Of a stretch of DNA of 7,837 nucleotides, positions 4,882 through 7,837 are shown in pieces; within the stretch, counting starts at the first letter, position 1, and each line of letters opens with the position of its first letter. The translations under genes were made by a program, and so were the position numbers. The stretch is from Ruminococcaceae bacterium UBA7147 (GTDB lineage Bacteria > Bacillota > Clostridia > Oscillospirales > Acutalibacteraceae). The notes beneath the pieces are model-generated. The model saw nothing but the letters and a program-made list of their open reading frames with translations, had not been told where the DNA came from and ran no database searches. The DNA is taken from the NCBI GenBank assembly GCA_002491825.1, contig DKWR01000051.1, positions 1 through 7,837 on the forward strand, written 5' to 3'.

Positions 4882-5708
4882 TGTGTGTTTTTAACCTCGC
4901 CTTTCGTGTCAAAGTCGGTTATAACAGCCGCCGAGGTGATTTTGCGAATGTCCTCATACGGCTCGACAATTGCATAGCGTGAGGTGTCGTAGGAATTGAA
5001 TTTTATCTCCTTCACCTTGCCGATAATCAGGTTTCCGGGGTATATTCCGCCTGTGCCTGACGTAACAATCATATCGCCGACTTTAATTTTGTTGTTCTCT
5101 TCAATTTTGGTAAGACTTGTGAGGTTATCGTCACAGAGTGATGCGCTTCCGCTTATGATTCCGCTGTCGTTCGACTGCTTGTCTACAGCGCCTGCCTTGG
5201 TGTCGGGGGAGAGGATTGTCTTTACCTTACAGGTGGTTAAGTCCGCCTTGCAAACCCAGCCGACAAGACCGTTTTCGGTAATTACGGGATTGTTTACCGC
5301 AACGCCCGAGGACGTGCCGATGTCGAGCGTAAAGGAATAGAAATCGTCGTTTGCGTCACGCATAATCACCGTTGCAGGCTGAATTTTATACGACGGATTC
5401 TGCTTTTTTAAGTCGTAGTATTTCCACAGCTTTGCGTTCTCCTGCTTTACGTCGTAATAGTCTGCAAGCTGTTCCCGAAGCTCGGCATTTTCCTTTTTCA
5501 GCTTTTCGTTTTCGGCTTTTAAATCGTCATAGCTTGCAGTGTCTGCGCTTGCTGTTGCACTTGCCGTCACGCTGAAAAGTCCGTTTGTAAAGGCGTTTAC
5601 TGCGCTCGGAATAACGGAGTTTTCACCGAGAGAAAGCACAGCCGCCACGCACAGAATCACAAGCGTTATTATAAGAGGTTTTAGTTTTTTACTGTTCATT
5701 TGTTTCAT
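4878..5708 (-). CDS. mreC: Rod shape-determining protein MreC
   Basis: A 276-residue protein with a short basic N-terminus, a single transmembrane helix (about 11-28), an Ala/Ser/Thr-rich linker (44-60), a coiled coil with heptad-like Leu/Lys/Glu spacing (about 60-100, DLKAENEKLKKENAELREQL) and a beta-rich extracellular domain. The family signatures NGLVGWV (146-152) and GDMIVTSGTGGIYPGNLIIG (211-230) are visible. MreC links MreB and MreD to the wall synthases outside the membrane and stimulates PBP2/RodA. It lies 60 bp after mreB and overlaps mreD by 4 nt. No clear Shine-Dalgarno precedes the ATG at 5708 (nor the second ATG, at codon 4), which is unusual for this locus, and the spacer before it holds a repeat. 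The start is therefore less certain than the product. Confidence 0.93.
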   Translation of the reverse strand: MKQMNSKKLKPLIITLVILCVAAVLSLGENSVIPSAVNAFTNGLFSVTASATASADTASYDDLKAENEKLKKENAELREQLADYYDVKQENAKLWKYYDLKKQNPSYKIQPATVIMRDANDDFYSFTLDIGTSSGVAVNNPVITENGLVGWVCKADLTTCKVKTILSPDTKAGAVDKQSNDSGIISGSASLCDDNLTSLTKIEENNKIKVGDMIVTSGTGGIYPGNLIIGKVKEIKFNSYDTSRYAIVEPYEDIRKITSAAVITDFDTKGEVKNTQ

Positions 5709-5733
5709 AAAAGTAAGGCATTATTCTTGAAAT

Positions 5734-5766
5734 AATTCCGAATTACGCATTCCGAATTACGAATTA
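5734..5766 (-). repeat. AATTCGGAATGCGTAAT-type repeat after mreB
   Basis: On the minus strand this copy starts 2 nt after the mreB stop codon (5769-5771) and fills about half of the mreB-mreC spacer. It shares the exact 17-nt core (5742-5758) with 1973-1989 in the same orientation. It lies inside an operon, so it is likely transcribed between mreB and mreC. Confidence 0.8.
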
Positions 5767-5768
5767 AT

Positions 5769-6779
5769 TTATCTGTTGTGCTTATACTGAACGCCCACAG
5801 GCTTGCCGAGCCTTTTGCCTGCGCCGTCAACAACGCAGTCAAGCGGTCTGTCGGCAATGTGAACGGGCATACCCGTCTGCTGCATTACAAGCATATCAAT
5901 TCCACGTAAAAGTGCACCGCCGCCGGTCAGCATAATTCCGTGGTCAATGATGTCAGCCGAAAGCTCGGGCGGAGTTTTTTCAAGCGTTGTCTTAATCGCC
6001 TCGACAATCGTCATAAGCGGGTCTGCAAGTGCGTCACGCACCTCGGAGGCGGTAATTGTGATGTCCTTTGGCAGTCCGTCAACAAGGTTTCTGCCCTTTA
6101 CAACAAGGCTCTTTTCGTCCTCATAGGGGTAGGCTGAGCCAATTTTGATTTTAATGTCCTCGGCTGTTCTCTCGCCGATTAAAAGGTTGTACTTTTTCTT
6201 TATATAGGTGGAAATCGACTCGTCAAACTTATCGCCTGCAACACGCACCGAGCAGGCTGTTACAATGTCGCCGAGCGAAATTACAGCTACCTCGCTTGTG
6301 CCGCCGCCGATGTCAACAACCATACTTCCTGTAGGCTCGTCAACAGGCATTCCTGCGCCGATTGCCGCCGCCATAGGCTCTTCAATCAATATTACAGGCG
6401 GCTTTGCGCCTGCCTCGTATGCGGCGTCCTCAACAGCCTTGCGTTCAACCTCGGTAACGCCTGTCGGCATACAGATTATCACCCTCGGTTTGCTGAAAAT
6501 TCCGGGCTTTACAGCCTTTTTGATAAAGTGCTGGAGCATTTTTGCGGTAATCTTGAAGTCGGCAATTACGCCGTCCTTGAGCGGACGTACTGCAACGATT
6601 GAGCCGGGAGTTCTGCCTATCATATCCTTTGCCTGCGAGCCGACTGCAAGCACATTGTCACTTCTTATATCAACCGCAACAACCGACGGCTCACGCAGAA
6701 TTATTCCCTTGCCCTTCAGGCACACAAGCGTATTGGCTGTGCCGAGGTCAATTCCTATATCCTTTGAAAATGAAAACAT
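5769..6779 (-). CDS. mreB: Rod shape-determining protein MreB, actin-like
   Basis: A 336-residue bacterial actin that polymerises with ATP along the membrane and directs elongation synthases. The nucleotide-binding motifs are complete: phosphate-1 IGIDLGTANT (8-17), the IEEPMAAAIGAG segment (132-143, Glu134 in the catalytic position), phosphate-2 VVDIGGGTSE (154-163) and the adenosine motif LTGGGALLRGID (284-295). Length and C-terminus (CVVDGAGKRL) are typical. An upstream in-frame ATG (6815) gives an extra non-conserved stretch; an AAGGAG at 6789-6794 selects ATG 6782 or 6779. I give 6779, because the protein then begins MFSFSKDIGIDLG as in relatives; the two differ by one Met. It is first gene of the elongation operon, with a strong promoter upstream and rsmE divergent. 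Nothing in it looks degraded. Confidence 0.97.
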   Translation of the reverse strand: MFSFSKDIGIDLGTANTLVCLKGKGIILREPSVVAVDIRSDNVLAVGSQAKDMIGRTPGSIVAVRPLKDGVIADFKITAKMLQHFIKKAVKPGIFSKPRVIICMPTGVTEVERKAVEDAAYEAGAKPPVILIEEPMAAAIGAGMPVDEPTGSMVVDIGGGTSEVAVISLGDIVTACSVRVAGDKFDESISTYIKKKYNLLIGERTAEDIKIKIGSAYPYEDEKSLVVKGRNLVDGLPKDITITASEVRDALADPLMTIVEAIKTTLEKTPPELSADIIDHGIMLTGGGALLRGIDMLVMQQTGMPVHIADRPLDCVVDGAGKRLGKPVGVQYKHNR

Positions 6780-6788
6780 CATTAACAG

Positions 6789-6794
6789 CTCCTT
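6789..6794 (-). promoter_or_regulatory. Ribosome binding site of mreB
   Basis: AAGGAG on the minus strand ends 6 nt before ATG 6782 and 9 nt before ATG 6779. This excludes the longer reading from 6815, which would place the site inside the coding sequence. Confidence 0.8.
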
Positions 6795-6822
6795 TAAACA
6801 TAAAGCGATAAACATTTATATT

Positions 6823-6851
6823 ATTATATAATACGCAGTTATTGTAATCAA
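6823..6851 (-). promoter_or_regulatory. Sigma-A-type promoter of the mreBCD operon
   Basis: On the minus strand TTGATT (6851-6846) and a consensus TATAAT (6828-6823) are spaced by exactly 17 bp, about 43 nt upstream of the start codon. This is the best promoter in the window. Confidence 0.75.
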
Positions 6852-6860
6852 CATTAATAT

Positions 6861-6875
6861 GTCGAAAAACTCGAC
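6861..6875. promoter_or_regulatory. Small palindrome between the divergent mreB and rsmE promoters
   Basis: GTCGA and TCGAC are 5-bp perfect arms around AAAAC, placed 10 bp upstream of the mreB -35 box in an otherwise AT-rich divergent spacer. A regulator operator is possible, but five base pairs is little evidence. Confidence 0.25.
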
Positions 6876-6924
6876 GCATAAATCCAATATATTTAAATAT
6901 TATTTTACCACCTTATGTTATTTA

Positions 6925-6958
6925 TTGCAATTACTTTTATTTTTTGGTATCATAGAAT
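6925..6958 (+). promoter_or_regulatory. Probable rsmE promoter
   Basis: Two overlapping readings are possible. One is TTGCAA (6925-6930), 17 bp, then TATCAT (6948-6953) with an extended TGG before it. The other is TTACTT (6931-6936), 16 bp, then TAGAAT (6953-6958). Either puts the transcript start about 30 nt before the ATG at 6993. Confidence 0.5.
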
Positions 6959-6981
6959 AAACAGACTTTATTACATAATTT

Positions 6982-6987
6982 TGAGGT
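6982..6987 (+). promoter_or_regulatory. Ribosome binding site deciding the rsmE start
   Basis: TGAGGT lies 5-6 nt before ATG 6993. The same frame is open back to 6915, but that extension encodes an Ile/Tyr-rich stretch not seen in RsmE, and the ribosome binding site and promoter lie inside it. Confidence 0.75.
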
Positions 6988-6992
6988 ATATT

Positions 6993-7721
6993 ATGGCTTG
7001 GTTTTTTACGGAACACAACATCAAAGGCGACCAGCACATTATCACAGGTGAGGATGCAAAGCACATTTCAAAGGTTCTGCGTATGAGCAGGGGTGAGGAG
7101 CTTACTATCGTCACGCCCGACAAAACGCAGTGCTTATGCGAGGTTTTCAGCATTAACAGCGACAGCGTGACCGTTGACGTAATCTCAAAAAAGCCCTGTG
7201 AAAACGAGCCTGACGTGTTTGTAACGCTCTATCAGGCTCTTCCCAAAAGCGACAAAATGGACTTTATCGTGCAGAAATGCGTTGAGCTTGGCGTAAGCAG
7301 AATTGTGCCTATGTTATCGGCTCGGTGCGTGTCACGTCCCGACGCAAAGTCGCTTGCAAAAAAGCGTGAGCGCTGGCAGAAAATCGCACTTCAGGCGGCT
7401 ATGCAGAGCAGGAGGGGAATTATCCCCGAGGTCTGCCCCTGCGTTTCGTTTCAGAATGCGGCTGAGCTTACAAAGGAAAACGAACAGACGATTATTTTCT
7501 ACGAAATGGGTGGCGCTCCCGTAAGGGAAATTATCGAAAACAAGCCGAAAACAATCGGAATGTTTATCGGCAGTGAGGGCGGATTTGAGCAGAGCGAGGT
7601 TGACTTGATTGCAAAATCAGGCGGCTCGGCGGCTACGCTCGGTAAAAGGATTTTAAGAGCCGAAACAGCACCGTTGGCGGCGTTGTCGGTGATTATGTAT
7701 CAGACGGGAAACTTTGATTAA
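6993..7721 (+). CDS. rsmE: 16S rRNA m3U1498 methyltransferase RsmE
   Basis: A 242-residue SPOUT-class enzyme that uses S-adenosylmethionine to methylate N3 of U1498 in 16S rRNA of the 30S subunit. The N-terminal PUA-like part (1-70) has the HISKVLRM segment (24-31). The SPOUT domain follows: QALPKSDKMDFIVQKCVELG (81-100), the RWQKIALQAAMQS stretch (127-139), GSEGGF (193-198, usually GPEGGF, so Pro to Ser) and LGKRILRAETAPLAAL (216-231), the knot that binds AdoMet. Length is normal. It is divergent from mreB and shares a 213-bp spacer with it. In many Firmicutes it follows prmA or dnaJ; here the visible upstream gene is mreB, so it stands alone with its own promoter. No clear terminator follows within the 116 bp to the window end. 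Confidence 0.96.
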   Translation: MAWFFTEHNIKGDQHIITGEDAKHISKVLRMSRGEELTIVTPDKTQCLCEVFSINSDSVTVDVISKKPCENEPDVFVTLYQALPKSDKMDFIVQKCVELGVSRIVPMLSARCVSRPDAKSLAKKRERWQKIALQAAMQSRRGIIPEVCPCVSFQNAAELTKENEQTIIFYEMGGAPVREIIENKPKTIGMFIGSEGGFEQSEVDLIAKSGGSAATLGKRILRAETAPLAALSVIMYQTGNFD

Positions 7722-7750
7722 TTAAATAATTATGTTTCCATTTTATACAA

Positions 7751-7771
7751 TAAACTATAATTTAGCGTTGG
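7751..7771 (+). repeat. 21-nt inverted repeat, right copy
   Basis: It is the exact reverse complement of 2-22, starting 29 nt after the rsmE stop. CTATAAT (7755-7761) and ATTATAG (7773-7779) can pair as a 7-bp stem that includes part of it. Confidence 0.7.
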
Positions 7772-7787
7772 TATTATAGCAACGTTG

Positions 7788-7837
7788 ACGTAGGGACACG
7801 GCGAACCGTGTCCACACAAAAATTGCGTTGCAATTTT
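7788..7837 (+). repeat. ggacacggc element with adjoining palindrome, copy 3, cut by the window end
   Basis: The ggacacggc palindrome (7794-7813, centre GA instead of GT, with one arm base changed) is followed by AAAATTGC (7819-7826) and GCAATTTT (7830-7837), a second hairpin. The same two hairpins lie in the same relative arrangement, reverse-complemented, at 4314-4367. The window ends inside the second hairpin, so the unit is probably longer. Confidence 0.75.

Noticed and set aside
6208..6831. A 207-codon open frame on the plus strand
   Set aside because: It lies antisense to mreB, is low-complexity in Ser, Thr, Ile and Pro as expected from the opposite strand of a gene, and has no ribosome binding site or recognisable domain.
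6915..6992. An N-terminal extension of RsmE
   Set aside because: The promoter and ribosome binding site lie within it and the translated stretch is not RsmE-like; the family N-terminus begins at 6993.
2..7771. A transposon or integrative element bounded by the 21-nt inverted repeats
   Set aside because: Every gene between them is core cell-wall, division or ribosome maintenance; no transposase, integrase or target duplication is visible.

Overview
The window carries the cell-elongation locus of a Gram-positive, moderately low-GC bacterium, most likely a member of the Clostridia (Ruminococcaceae/Oscillospiraceae-like). That placement is inference. It rests on the gene order mreB-mreC-mreD-PBP2-minD-mgsA, on protein sequence style, and on spacers filled with short dispersed repeats.

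Layout, right to left along the minus strand: mreB (6779-5769), mreC (5708-4878), mreD (4881-4378, 4-nt overlap with mreC), a class B penicillin-binding protein 2 (4030-1988), a MinD-like P-loop ATPase (1614-874), a methylglyoxal-synthase family protein (819-424) and a small two-helix membrane protein (408-106). On the plus strand, divergent from mreB, is rsmE, the 16S rRNA m3U1498 methyltransferase (6993-7721). Credible sigma-A-type promoters lie before mreB, before minD and before rsmE. A rho-independent hairpin sits at the left edge (77-108).

Function: MreB filaments with MreC and MreD organise lateral-wall synthesis, and PBP2 supplies transpeptidase activity. The last three minus-strand genes have their own promoter and close spacing, so they form a separate small operon. 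This part departs from the expected pattern. MinD has no MinC or MinE beside it and ends just before the place where the membrane-targeting helix of MinD proteins normally lies. The MgsA-like protein keeps the fold motifs but has Ser, Asn and Asn where E. coli MgsA has Asp71, His98 and Asp101. The third protein is an unrecognised membrane protein. RodA and MinC, often neighbours in clostridial loci of this kind, are not present here.

The long spacers (1615-1987, 4031-4377, 5709-5768, 7722-7837) hold at least three families of short repeats: a 17-nt core repeat in three copies, two of them touching or abutting stop codons; a palindromic 'ggacacggc' element in three copies, two forming a 166-bp inverted pair; and a 29-nt block in two inverted copies. 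A 21-nt perfect inverted repeat also lies near the two ends of the window. No CRISPR, tRNA, rRNA, transposase or phage gene is visible.
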